DNA from: an uncultured Bdellovibrionales bacterium
Lineage (GTDB): Bacteria > Bdellovibrionota > Bdellovibrionia > Bdellovibrionales > UBA1609
DNA length: 64,000 bases
Assembly (NCBI GenBank): GCA_938002015.1
Contig: CALLAU010000001.1
Span: 62,001-126,000 of the forward strand
Reading direction: 5' to 3'
Position 1 is the stretch's first letter. Each line of letters starts with the position of its first letter. Made by a program: the position numbers and the translations under genes. The notes beneath the pieces were generated by a model. The model was not told the DNA's origin. It searched no databases and was given only the letters and a program-made list of their open reading frames with translations. Shown here piece after piece: positions 57,001 through 64,000 of the stretch.

Positions 57001-57069
57001 TTACCTAATGCACCAGACCGATCTCAGGTCGAGTTGAAAATTAACAAACTAAAAAGTATGAATGAATAA
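54061..57069 (+). CDS. GYF-like/TPR membrane protein, unknown function
   Basis: A 1002-residue protein. The start is TTG at 54061, with GGGGGAG six bases upstream; the open frame continues to 54013 but that part contains the ribosome site. Residues 4-55 resemble the GYF_2 domain (WVIKDVLGQVSGPYDTQDIL ... GKWITVSAEPQF), residues 60-195 are acidic and probably disordered, residues 200-220 form one membrane helix (LLYIVGTIFCLLLVALFFIP), and residues 250-1000 hold a dozen or more TPR units such as ALYSLAAINYEIFSKSELAL. The layout puts the GYF part in the cytoplasm and the TPR superhelix in the periplasm, probably a scaffold. The stop overlaps the next gene's ATG. Confidence 0.82.
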   Translation: MSQKWVIKDVLGQVSGPYDTQDILLQIKKGVLTGSELIASYPEGKWITVSAEPQFFDYMLEVISGEKLDSSDTQKLDKVAGVEETVPLKSAVEENTVPLDKTEALSAGDDIDETLESSDLDGVEEVFFEQHASNQEETDEESSKVEEVAPEPIRQVKGRSPLFEEHQKESLAEVEELERKRLATQKLKPLLYIVGTIFCLLLVALFFIPEEETEVKTGYQYMLPRFGSKQVPTEKVNAALKKAQFLFISDNVKNHMRAQSLLNNILAAEPRNEDALKLLCFTYFRTWPFASQSSRDLYVVSEVSKRAYRSKGLGETGMVCRVIEMILRGQYKEAKNNVSTFINSELPGDELSYTARYFNAYLLYLKKDYRAAYFALQSSIKLQDSWIPSLLLNGVLSLRMDRSQEAYDSFAKVLKINPNHSEALYSLAAINYEIFSKSELALKFFNKAEQVSAGQDVDKVVQSKAYAVISRVYLKKGDRSRAKDFAQKAFDLDPGNIVAKNILVGFGGKSKNTASDKFIMAEAEGMFNEEEWAAAIALYEQAYKLNRKNAKAALRLSQCNWELSFVTDAIRWAEVSIATDPKLIEAYILLSKFLISQFKLDEAIRVLKKARRINPQNSEIYKNFAKLEHTRKNPESAIKFAKKAIQLYPNDLESTLLLVEILDEIGETERALGYASQALEIDSNSFEAQRVYAKLLLLTSGIEAAKEYLEGLMSNFGGKLEYNLILAEIYLIDERFKDAAVVAVDINEKLNESNKYGLLIQARALNKLNKPDDALAYFQKAFLLDSTDVGPLFEAGVLLTKSGKNEQAISQFQRVKGINSNYPDLRYQWAIALKQLAKNKESVSMSKEEIALNPYNFRAYILNAENYYMLGKVAASKIKSVGTSSDSYSNIYSEMVSWYKLCASQYQKAIEIAEQSSDTYINMAKCYRLAGQIDLAKASAEKASQLDRGNAKVWMEVALIFEQQGNIQAALKAYENYLLILPNAPDRSQVELKINKLKSMNE

Positions 57070-57362
57070 TGGATTCTTTAATCGAAAGTAAAAAGCCTAA
57101 GTCAGTTATTTTTGCTGAAATGAGCCTTTGGTTTGTGAAATGGCTTTCTGGATTTTTGGTGGGCTTTATTATTTCATGTTTTGGCATGGCTCTTTGGGGT
57201 TATGGTGTTTTTTCATTTGTTTTTGTTTTAGTGGCTGTTCAATCTATTTTTTGGAAAATGTTTCACCAATCTAGTTTGCTTACTATTCTTATTTTGGACG
57301 CGATTTTAGTTTTTCTGGCTTTATTGGTGCGATTCTATATTCTAGTTGCCCCAGGGCTATAA
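57069..57362 (+). CDS. small membrane protein coupled to the TPR gene
   Basis: A 97-residue protein with three hydrophobic segments (about residues 25-45, 48-65 and 72-95). Its ATG shares a base with the TPR gene's TAA (TAATG), so both are translated together and may work as a pair. No family is recognised. serS follows after 21 bases. Confidence 0.65.
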   Translation: MDSLIESKKPKSVIFAEMSLWFVKWLSGFLVGFIISCFGMALWGYGVFSFVFVLVAVQSIFWKMFHQSSLLTILILDAILVFLALLVRFYILVAPGL

Positions 57363-57383
57363 ATTTAAACGAGGTTTTTTGTT

Positions 57384-58682
57384 GTGATAGATATTAAGTG
57401 GTTAACTTCAGAAAGTGAAGAAGGAGTGCCTCATCATGAGGTTTATAAGACAGCTCTTATAAACCGTGGTGGTGAAGCAAAAGATGTTGAGAAAGTCTTA
57501 GAGCTTAATAAAAAAAGAAAAGACGCGATTCTCTCTTTTGATTCAAAAAAAGCAGAACAAAATGCTGCAAGTAAAGAATTTGGGCAAGCTAAGAAACAAG
57601 GTGATGATACTTCTAAAGTTTTAGAGAAAATGCAGTCTTTAAGTAAGGAAGTAAAAGACTTAGAGAAAGTTTCTCATGAGGCACAAGAAGAGATGAATTA
57701 TGCTCTTTCTTGTCTTCCGAATATGACTGCACCAGATGTGCCTGTAGGCTCTAGTGAAGAAGATAACGTTGTTGTCTCTACTTATGGTGAAAAACCAAAC
57801 TTGTCTTTTAAACCCTTGGAGCACTGGGAGCTTGGCGAAAAGAGTGGAACAATTGATTTTGAAAGAGCTGGAAAAGTTGCTGGAGCCAGGTTTGCATTTT
57901 TAAAAGGTGCTGGAGCTAGGTTAGAGCGTGCTCTGATTCAGTTTATGCTTGATGTGCACACTCAAAAAAACGGCTATGTAGAAATGATCCCGCCACTTAT
58001 TGTAAATTCAAATTCACTTTATGGTACAAGTCAGTTTCCAAAGTTTAAGGAAGATGTTTTTGCTATAAATGGAAGAGATGGGTATCTTATTCCTACGGCA
58101 GAAGTTCCAGTTACAAATTACGTTGCTAATGAGATTTTAAAAGAAGAAGAACTCCCGCTAAAGTTTGCAGCCTACACGCCATGCTTTAGGTCAGAGGCTG
58201 GAAGTCACGGCAGGGACACAAAAGGCCTTATCAGGCAACATCAGTTTAATAAGGTTGAGCTAGTAAAAATTACTCATCCTGATGAATCAGAAAAAGAGCA
58301 TGAAGCTTTATTATCTGATGCTGAAAGAATCTTAAAAGATTTAGGGCTTCATTTTCAAACAGTTTCACTTTGTACTGGTGATATAGGTTTTGGTGCAAAG
58401 AAATGTTATGACATTAATGTGTGGTTGCCAGGGCAAAGCTCTTTTAGAGAGATCAGCTCATGTTCTAATTTTGGTGATTTTCAAGCACGAAGAGCTAATA
58501 TTAGGTTTAAATCAAATGTTGCTAAATCAAAGCCTCGTTTTGCTCATACTATTAATGGCTCGGGCCTTGCTGTAGGTAGAACGTTAATTGCAATATATGA
58601 AAACTATCAAAATGAGGATGGAAGTATTACTGTGCCTGATGCACTTATACCTTATATGGGTGGAGTTACTAAAATCTCTTAA
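57384..58682 (+). CDS. serS: seryl-tRNA synthetase
   Basis: A 432-residue class II synthetase with a GTG start. Residues 1-110 are the coiled-coil tRNA-binding arm, followed by motif 1, motif 2 (FRSEAGSHGRDTKGLIRQHQ) and motif 3 (NGSGLAVGRTLIAIYENYQ). It charges tRNA-Ser and tRNA-Sec with serine. A tRNA-Ser gene lies 2.2 kb downstream. It follows the small membrane-protein gene by 21 bases, probably in the same transcript. Confidence 0.98.
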   Translation: MIDIKWLTSESEEGVPHHEVYKTALINRGGEAKDVEKVLELNKKRKDAILSFDSKKAEQNAASKEFGQAKKQGDDTSKVLEKMQSLSKEVKDLEKVSHEAQEEMNYALSCLPNMTAPDVPVGSSEEDNVVVSTYGEKPNLSFKPLEHWELGEKSGTIDFERAGKVAGARFAFLKGAGARLERALIQFMLDVHTQKNGYVEMIPPLIVNSNSLYGTSQFPKFKEDVFAINGRDGYLIPTAEVPVTNYVANEILKEEELPLKFAAYTPCFRSEAGSHGRDTKGLIRQHQFNKVELVKITHPDESEKEHEALLSDAERILKDLGLHFQTVSLCTGDIGFGAKKCYDINVWLPGQSSFREISSCSNFGDFQARRANIRFKSNVAKSKPRFAHTINGSGLAVGRTLIAIYENYQNEDGSITVPDALIPYMGGVTKIS

Positions 58683-58730
58683 ACGCTATTTATTAAAAAA
58701 AGCTTTTAACTAAGAAAGAAGAAAATCAAA

Positions 58731-60695
58731 ATGAAACAAATTTTTAAATATATTCTTGGAACTTTTATTGGAGTGATCTGTGGTCTTTTTGCTAGCTTTT
58801 TTCTTCTAGCACTTATTCTTGGTTCTATGTTTGCTAGTGCCACTAAGGGTGAGGGTAGTCCTGGTTCTGGAATTAAAGACAACTCTATTCTTGTTCTTGA
58901 TCTATCAAAAGAAATGAAAGAAAAATCAGCTGATAATTTTTTTGGTAGTTCTGTTGAATATAGTTTACATGAATTTAGTGAGGCAATAAATAAAGCCCTT
59001 GAAGATAAGAAAGTAAAAGCAGTCTTTATTAAAATGTCAGGTTCTGTTCCTATGGGCTGGGCTACAGCAAAAGAGGTGAGACAGCTTCTTGAAAAATTTA
59101 AAACTAGTGATAAAAAAATCGTAGCTTATGGTGAATTTGTGGATGAGAAGTCTTTATATATTTCATCTGTGGCGAATAAAATAGTTATGCACCCCACTGG
59201 TGAGATAAGGTGGGATGGTTTTGCAGCGACTCCAACTTTTTATAAAGGAACTTTTGAAAAACTAAATATTAAACCAGTTGTTTTTAGAGCGGGTAAGTTT
59301 AAATCAGCAGTTGAGCCTTTTACGCGTAAGTCTATGAGTAATGAGAGCAAGCAGCAGCTAGAAGAGCTCCTTGAAGACTTATGGGAAGAAACTGTTGAAG
59401 GCTTTGCTGATGCAAGAGAGATTGATGCAAAAGAGATAAGAGATTTAGCTGATACAGCAGAAATTAGAACTGCAAAGCAAGCTTTAAACGCAAATTTTAT
59501 TGATGAACTTTCTTTATACTCTGATGTTGTTGAAGGGCTTTTAAAATCAACTTTAAAAGATGATAAAAAGAAGAAAGATGAACCTGAGGCCTTAGCAAAA
59601 GAGATTGAAAGTGTAGAAGAGGTGGAAGTAGCAGATGAAGATTTGGAAGCTGATGATTCTAAAAGTGAACAAGAAAATGAAAACCTGAATAAAGAAGCCA
59701 GTATGGCTAAGAAGGAAGAAAAAGAATCACTTAAGCAAGAAGATTTTAAACGTTTTGTTTCTATCCCTGGTTATTTGTCTCTTGGTGGGCCAAGTATTCT
59801 TACCAGTCTTGGCTCTGGTGGTATGTTTGAAAATGAGAAGAAAAAAGGTGATAAGATTGCTGTTGTTATAGTTGAAGGAGGAATCACTTCTGGAAGAAGT
59901 GATGATGGCTCAGTTGGGTCTGAATCAGTTTTAAGACATTTAAGAAAAGCTAGATTTGATGAAAATGTTAAGGGAGTGATTCTAAGAGTGAATAGCCCTG
60001 GTGGAAGTGCTTTAGCCTCTGACGTTATATGGTATGAAGTGAAAAAATTAAACAAGGTAAAACCAGTCTTTACATCCATGGGAGATGTGGCTGCTTCTGG
60101 TGGTTATTATATTGCGGCTGGTGCTGATAAGATATACGCTGAGGAGAACACAATAACGGGTTCAATAGGTGTGTTTAGCCTTACTTTTAACTTAAAAGAT
60201 ATGGCTAACTCTAAACTTGGCTTAAGCTTTGATAGAGTTGTTACAAATCCTTATGCTGATTTAGGATCAGCTGTTAGATCTATGTCTGAAGAAGAGAAGG
60301 CGCTATTTCAAAGTGACGTGATGAGAATTTATTCAAACTTTTTAAATGTCGTGCAACAAGGGCGAAGATTTGAGAACCAATCAGATGTTGAAGCTTTAGC
60401 TCAAGGGAGAGTTTGGTCTGGATCTCAAGCAAAAGAAGTTGGCTTAGTTGATGAGATTGGTGGTATTGAGAAAACAGCTAATGATTTAGCTGCTAAACTT
60501 GAGTTAGAGGACTATGACTTAGTTTTTTACCCAAAGAGAAAGACTTTAGATGTCGTTTTAAATCAGCTTTTTGAGGTTTCTATGAAGTTTAAGATGCTTG
60601 TTTCAGATCCTGTAAATTACATCTATCAAAAGCAAGAAGAGCTTAAAAAAGAAGGGGTTCTTCTTTACTCTCCACATGCTCTAAAAATCTTTTAA
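58731..60695 (+). CDS. sppA: signal peptide peptidase SppA (67K type)
   Basis: A 654-residue two-repeat SppA. A membrane helix occupies residues 5-35, so the catalytic part faces the periplasm. The N-terminal repeat gives the general base Lys191 in FKSAVEPF and the C-terminal repeat the nucleophile Ser456 in VAASGGYYIAAGAD, followed by ITGSIGVFS. SppA degrades signal peptides left in the membrane. A charged, Glu/Asp/Lys-rich insertion of about 60 residues (about 278-340) separates the two repeats and is not typical of the enzyme. A terminator follows. Confidence 0.95.
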   Translation: MKQIFKYILGTFIGVICGLFASFFLLALILGSMFASATKGEGSPGSGIKDNSILVLDLSKEMKEKSADNFFGSSVEYSLHEFSEAINKALEDKKVKAVFIKMSGSVPMGWATAKEVRQLLEKFKTSDKKIVAYGEFVDEKSLYISSVANKIVMHPTGEIRWDGFAATPTFYKGTFEKLNIKPVVFRAGKFKSAVEPFTRKSMSNESKQQLEELLEDLWEETVEGFADAREIDAKEIRDLADTAEIRTAKQALNANFIDELSLYSDVVEGLLKSTLKDDKKKKDEPEALAKEIESVEEVEVADEDLEADDSKSEQENENLNKEASMAKKEEKESLKQEDFKRFVSIPGYLSLGGPSILTSLGSGGMFENEKKKGDKIAVVIVEGGITSGRSDDGSVGSESVLRHLRKARFDENVKGVILRVNSPGGSALASDVIWYEVKKLNKVKPVFTSMGDVAASGGYYIAAGADKIYAEENTITGSIGVFSLTFNLKDMANSKLGLSFDRVVTNPYADLGSAVRSMSEEEKALFQSDVMRIYSNFLNVVQQGRRFENQSDVEALAQGRVWSGSQAKEVGLVDEIGGIEKTANDLAAKLELEDYDLVFYPKRKTLDVVLNQLFEVSMKFKMLVSDPVNYIYQKQEELKKEGVLLYSPHALKIF

Positions 60696-60720
60696 AGAAC
60701 AGGATTGCTCACCTTTATCT

Positions 60721-60755
60721 AGAGATTTAAGCAAAGGCTTAAATCTCTTTTTTTT
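60721..60755 (+). terminator. rho-independent terminator after sppA
   Basis: AGAGATTTAAGC (60721-60732) and GCTTAAATCTCT (60737-60748) pair perfectly around an AAAG loop, followed by a run of seven T. Confidence 0.92.
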
Positions 60756-60841
60756 AGGCATTTTATGAAAGATTTTAAAACGCTTAGCGTAAAATCAAGC
60801 TCAAGTTGAACCTAAGCTCTCAAAAGATTAGAACTGTATGT

Positions 60842-60932
60842 GGAGAGCTGGCAGAGTGGTTGAATGCACCAGTCTTGAAAACTGGCAGGCGTTTATAGCG
60901 TCTCGGGGGTTCGAATCCCCCGCTCTCCGCCA
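60842..60932 (+). tRNA. tRNA-Ser, anticodon UGA
   Basis: A 91-base tRNA with encoded CCA. Acceptor GGAGAGC pairs with GCTCTCC, the anticodon stem is CCAGT/ACTGG with loop CTTGAAA, so the anticodon is TGA (reads UCA). The long variable arm (19 bases) typical of tRNA-Ser is present, and the T arm has GGGGGTTCGAATCCCCC. It lies 2.2 kb downstream of serS. Confidence 0.97.
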
Positions 60933-61042
60933 CTTCTTAAGAAGAACTGCTGCTTTTAAAAACCACTTATTTTTTTACTATCTTTTACACAAAGTTTATT
61001 TACTATAATTTGTAAAAATATTTAACTCCGAGGGTTTTAGGC

Positions 61043-61741
61043 ATGAGCGATCTTTATACTAAATATGCAAACGAGTACTCATCAGTTATTAAAGATAATT
61101 TCTATAACGCATCCTATGACCGACCAACATTACTAAGTTTAGTGCAGGATCAAAAGTTTGATAAGTGTTTAGATATGGGTTGTGGTCCGGGTGCGTATAT
61201 AAATCCACTCTCTACTTTTTGTAAGGAAATTGTGGCAGTTGATGGGTCTAAAGAGTTTATTGATATTGTGAAGACTGAGTATCCGAATGTAAAGTCATAC
61301 GTTCAAGACCTTAATGATGGAATTAAAAAAGAGGAAGACGGAGTATTTGATCTAGTTATCGCCCCTTTGATGATCCACTACATTGCGGATTTAAGCTTAC
61401 TTTTTTCAGAAGTGTCTAGAGTTTTAAAAAAAGGCGGTACCTTTGTATTTTCAACAGTACATCCGATTGTTAATTTTACAGATTTTGAATATGAAAACTA
61501 TTTTGTAAGTGAGAAAGTGACACAGAAATGGGACACCCTTAAGGATAAAATAGTTGAAGTATCGTTTTACAAAAGACCTATAAGTACAGTGTTGCAGGAC
61601 CTTTTTGATACGGGTTTATACATGAATGGCATTTCTGAAGGGATCATAAGTGAAGAGATGCGTTTAAAATCAAAAGAAGAATTTGAGAAGATGTTAAAAT
61701 CCCCTCAATTTTTATTTGTAAGGGCAGTAAAAGTTAGTTAG
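61043..61741 (+). CDS. class I SAM-dependent methyltransferase
   Basis: A 232-residue protein. Motif I is CLDMGCGPGAYINPL (about residues 46-60), motif II VAVDGSKEFID (71-81), and the post-motif DLVIAPLMIHYIADL, followed by VSRVLKKGGTFVFSTVHP, as in methyltransferase type 11/25. The substrate cannot be told; such small enzymes act on small molecules, quinones or proteins. A GAGGG box precedes the ATG. It overlaps the convergent secreted-protein gene by eight bases. Confidence 0.87.
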   Translation: MSDLYTKYANEYSSVIKDNFYNASYDRPTLLSLVQDQKFDKCLDMGCGPGAYINPLSTFCKEIVAVDGSKEFIDIVKTEYPNVKSYVQDLNDGIKKEEDGVFDLVIAPLMIHYIADLSLLFSEVSRVLKKGGTFVFSTVHPIVNFTDFEYENYFVSEKVTQKWDTLKDKIVEVSFYKRPISTVLQDLFDTGLYMNGISEGIISEEMRLKSKEEFEKMLKSPQFLFVRAVKVS

Positions 61742-62672
61742 TACACCAAGATTCAAGGCTTATATTTTCACACGAATTTTCATTTGTAATAGAGTTTAAA
61801 TCACAAATTTCTATTGATTGATTGTGTGGAATATAAGGACTAAGAATAAATTTAATATTTAAATCTGAATCGACTAAAGAGTTGCCTTTAGATCTTAAAG
61901 CAAGGTTTAGCGATAAGCCAGGAAAATCAGAATTTACTATAGTTTCAAGCCAGTAGGTGTTTCCGTTATATTTTCCAGTGGGGCCATTAAAAACTTTGCT
62001 ATCATAAAAGCTATCCCAGAGATATCTATGAAAAAGATTTGCTGACTCAGTCCACTGATAATCCGGTTTAAGTGGAATGAGTTTAAATGTCCATAAATTT
62101 AAAAAATCCTTTTCTTCATGTGATAAACTCAAATCCTCATCAATAGCTTTATTAACAAAAGCTCTAAATTTTGCATTAAGCCCAGAGATTAAGGCTGCTC
62201 TAAACTCAACTCGTTTTTCAAGCCTTAAGCTATTTTCGTAATCAATAACAATATAATCAATTGTTTCAGAGCCAATTCTATACTCGTTTTGATAGGTTGC
62301 TAGAAGGTCTATGATTTTATTATCTGGACTTCCTTGATATAACTTTGAAGTGAGCTCTTGAAATTTCTTAAGTGCAATCTCACTTTCAACAAAAAGTTCT
62401 CTTTCTTTATTAAGTTCTTCTTTAATTGCTGTAGCGTTTTCAAAATGAACGTACTTCATATAAGTGCCAACGCTGGCAAGCTTATTCCAAAGTGGTTTTA
62501 GACTTAGAGCTTCTAAAAATGCCTCATTTCTTTCTTCAACTGTTTGTTCATTGCAAATCCTAGTTTTGCTGAATTCTATAGAATTGTCTGTTTCCTGAGC
62601 TTTTGCCCAAGGTAGAACAACTAATAATAATAAACTAAAAAAGAAAATATACTTAATGACTAAACCTCTCAT
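61734..62672 (-). CDS. secreted protein, unknown function
   Basis: A 312-residue protein with a signal peptide (MRGLVIKYIFFFSLLLLVVL...KAQ) and a mature part that is helical in the first 150 residues and more strand-like in the rest. Four cysteines (one near the start at ICNEQ, three near the end in EICDLN, SCEN, SWCTN) could form disulfides. No known family is recognised. Its general layout (short signal, helical N-half, aromatic C-half) is similar to the secreted unknown at 52101-53303, but no residue-level match is clear. Confidence 0.6.
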   Translation of the reverse strand: MRGLVIKYIFFFSLLLLVVLPWAKAQETDNSIEFSKTRICNEQTVEERNEAFLEALSLKPLWNKLASVGTYMKYVHFENATAIKEELNKERELFVESEIALKKFQELTSKLYQGSPDNKIIDLLATYQNEYRIGSETIDYIVIDYENSLRLEKRVEFRAALISGLNAKFRAFVNKAIDEDLSLSHEEKDFLNLWTFKLIPLKPDYQWTESANLFHRYLWDSFYDSKVFNGPTGKYNGNTYWLETIVNSDFPGLSLNLALRSKGNSLVDSDLNIKFILSPYIPHNQSIEICDLNSITNENSCENISLESWCTN

Positions 62673-62909
62673 GCACTACAGGTAAGATTAATATCGAAAA
62701 AAACCTGTTCAGATCAAGTTTGAAAGACGGGTATATCTTGATATCAAAGGTGTTAGAGTAGAGCCCATTTGCCTATGCATTATTAATAATTTTTACAGTT
62801 TGGTATTACACATATTTATAGTGGGTAGAGTTTTTTAAATATTGATAAGGCGGCCTAAGCATTGGTAATTCATTATCACTATGCTTTTAGTAGAAGGAGG
62901 GGTGTTAAA

Positions 62910-64000
62910 TTGAGGAAGTGCTACCTTCTACTTTTTATTATATTTTCTATATTTAGTAAGGTTTATGCAGTTGAAACAGATAAACTTTTAAGTTGTAACT
63001 TAAATGAGTTTGAAACCTCATTACTTATTTCTGCTAAAGTTGATATAGAAAGCTTTATTAAAACTAAGACATGTGCTGAATCCTTTATACCTGAGCTAGT
63101 TAATTCGTTAAAGTTTTTATATGATGTTGATTTTAATGAAGAAATTTTAAAGCAAGACAACCCGGTTCTTATGGCTTTACAAAGCCCTTGGGATTTTTTT
63201 ATCAGAAGCTATGATAAAATGGTTTTCCATGAATCAAAAACTAATTACGCTTCTTTTGATAATATATCTAAAATAATGAGAATTTCTTTTTCCTTTTTTG
63301 AAGAATCTCTAGTTTTTTCTTCTGGTGTTTTAATTCATGAAGCTGCGCACGCTCGCCCTACAGATCAAGGTCATGTGCAGTGCTGGAGGGGAGATTTGAG
63401 GTTTTCATATGGATCATGTGACTCTCGATTTGATAATGATATGAAAAGAGCGGGGGCTTATTCCTTTCACACTTGGTACTGGATAGCACTAGCTAATTTT
63501 AGTAAGAATTTAAGCTTTGATGATAAACAAGAAGCTTTTGAAAGAGCAAAAAGTGTTTTAGTAACAAGGTTTAACTTTGTACTTGATCATGTAAGCATGA
63601 ATGATCTCTTAGTAGTTTTAAGAGATGATGGTATAGTATCAGTACTTGACCCACTCACGAGAAAACTCATTCAAGTAAGTGAGAGTGAGAAAGATTTAGA
63701 TGAAGAATTTGTCACTTTATCAAAAGATAATAAAAACTCTGGTGTTAGTTTTATAAATACAGATGGCGTAATGAGTAATTGGTCACCAATTACTATGTCT
63801 TCTAGAAAAGTCTTTAAAGATACTGTTGATAAAGTTACATTTCCTTTAAAGAATAGGTTTATGGGTTACAGCTACTCAGATCGAATTACAAGAACAGTTC
63901 TTCTTGATTTTAATGGCATTGCATGGATCTTAGAATCAGACTCTTTAAATGAAACAAAAAAATATGTTAAGTACGATTTTATAAATCAATTTGGAAGAGT
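62910..64000 (+). CDS. secreted protein with HExxH zinc site, partial (runs off the window)
   Basis: The frame begins with TTG at 62910 after a strong AAGGAGG and stays open to the end of the window, about 363 residues. The signal peptide is MRKCYLLLFIIFSIFSKVYA. At about residues 144-150 there is VLIHEAAHARP, a HExxH zincin motif, and then GHVQCWRGD and GSCDSRFDNDM, where further metal ligands or a disulfide could be. The later part has WD-like YGSC and beta-strand sequence (LLVVLRDDGIVSVLDP; TVLLDFNGIAWILES) that suggests a C-terminal propeller-like or sensor part. The protease family is not recognised. Confidence 0.7.
   Translation, partial: MRKCYLLLFIIFSIFSKVYAVETDKLLSCNLNEFETSLLISAKVDIESFIKTKTCAESFIPELVNSLKFLYDVDFNEEILKQDNPVLMALQSPWDFFIRSYDKMVFHESKTNYASFDNISKIMRISFSFFEESLVFSSGVLIHEAAHARPTDQGHVQCWRGDLRFSYGSCDSRFDNDMKRAGAYSFHTWYWIALANFSKNLSFDDKQEAFERAKSVLVTRFNFVLDHVSMNDLLVVLRDDGIVSVLDPLTRKLIQVSESEKDLDEEFVTLSKDNKNSGVSFINTDGVMSNWSPITMSSRKVFKDTVDKVTFPLKNRFMGYSYSDRITRTVLLDFNGIAWILESDSLNETKKYVKYDFINQFGR

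Noticed and set aside
62842-62870. TTGATA as promoter -35 for the HExxH gene
   Set aside because: No acceptable -10 box at 16-18 bases; the gap 62673-62909 holds nothing else recognisable.

Overview
The window is AT-rich bacterial chromosome with dense, mostly co-oriented genes, many signal peptides and lipoboxes, and an outer-membrane beta-barrel/OmpA inventory. It is therefore Gram-negative. The best single lineage clue is a 65-residue histone-fold protein (34044-34241) of the type known from Bdellovibrio bacteriovorus. Together with the many secreted proteins of unknown family, this points to the Bdellovibrionota, and the low G+C suggests the Bacteriovorax/Halobacteriovorax side. That placement is inference from gene content, not from a search.

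Layout. 1-6000: the tail of an unknown gene, a secreted GH3 glycosidase, a small barrel protein and mfd. 6121-13503: the membrane arm of NADH:quinone oxidoreductase (nuoA-H-J-K-L-M-N) without nuoB, C, D, E, F, G or I, followed by two unknown genes. 14526-17923: a patatin-like lipase, an HTH/coiled-coil protein and an OmpA-family protein. 18006-25269 (minus strand): a proteostasis and envelope block of hemW, grpE, a zinc-finger-less J-protein, an LpoA-like lipoprotein and lon. 25242-29716: an M16 peptidase, an unknown gene, tatA and tatC. 29720-33945: a lipoprotein, a PlsC-type acyltransferase, a Cys/Met-metabolism PLP enzyme and a membrane metallophosphoesterase. 34044-37013: the histone gene, an ATPase remnant, a PQQ-type beta-propeller protein, a decayed pseudogene, and a small secreted protein preceded by a 17-bp hairpin. 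37047-43740: ligA, then gatC-gatA-gatB, a Ppx/GppA phosphatase and a DUF192 protein. 43887-46488: an acidic LysM lipoprotein with a C-terminal membrane helix, and a PilZ protein. 46776-52085: rho, rpmE2, prfA, prmC, murA. 52101-53857: two secreted unknowns. 54061-60932: a GYF/TPR membrane protein, a small membrane protein, serS, sppA and tRNA-Ser(UGA). 61043-64000: a methyltransferase, a secreted unknown, and the start of a secreted HExxH protein that runs off the window.

How the genes work together. Most are housekeeping: respiration (nuo), transcription termination and repair (rho, mfd, ligA), translation (gatCAB, prfA, prmC, rpmE2, serS, tRNA-Ser), protein quality control (lon, grpE, J-protein, M16 peptidase, sppA) and envelope assembly or export (murA, tat, LpoA-like, OmpA, LysM, patatin, PlsC). 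There is no phage, insertion sequence or CRISPR array. The most interesting items are the bacterial histone, the dual-anchor acidic LysM protein, the split nuo locus, the disordered N-terminal extension on Rho, and several lineage-specific secreted or membrane proteins without a recognisable family. Starts are often TTG or GTG with strong Shine-Dalgarno sequences, so several coding starts were moved from the longest possible ORF.
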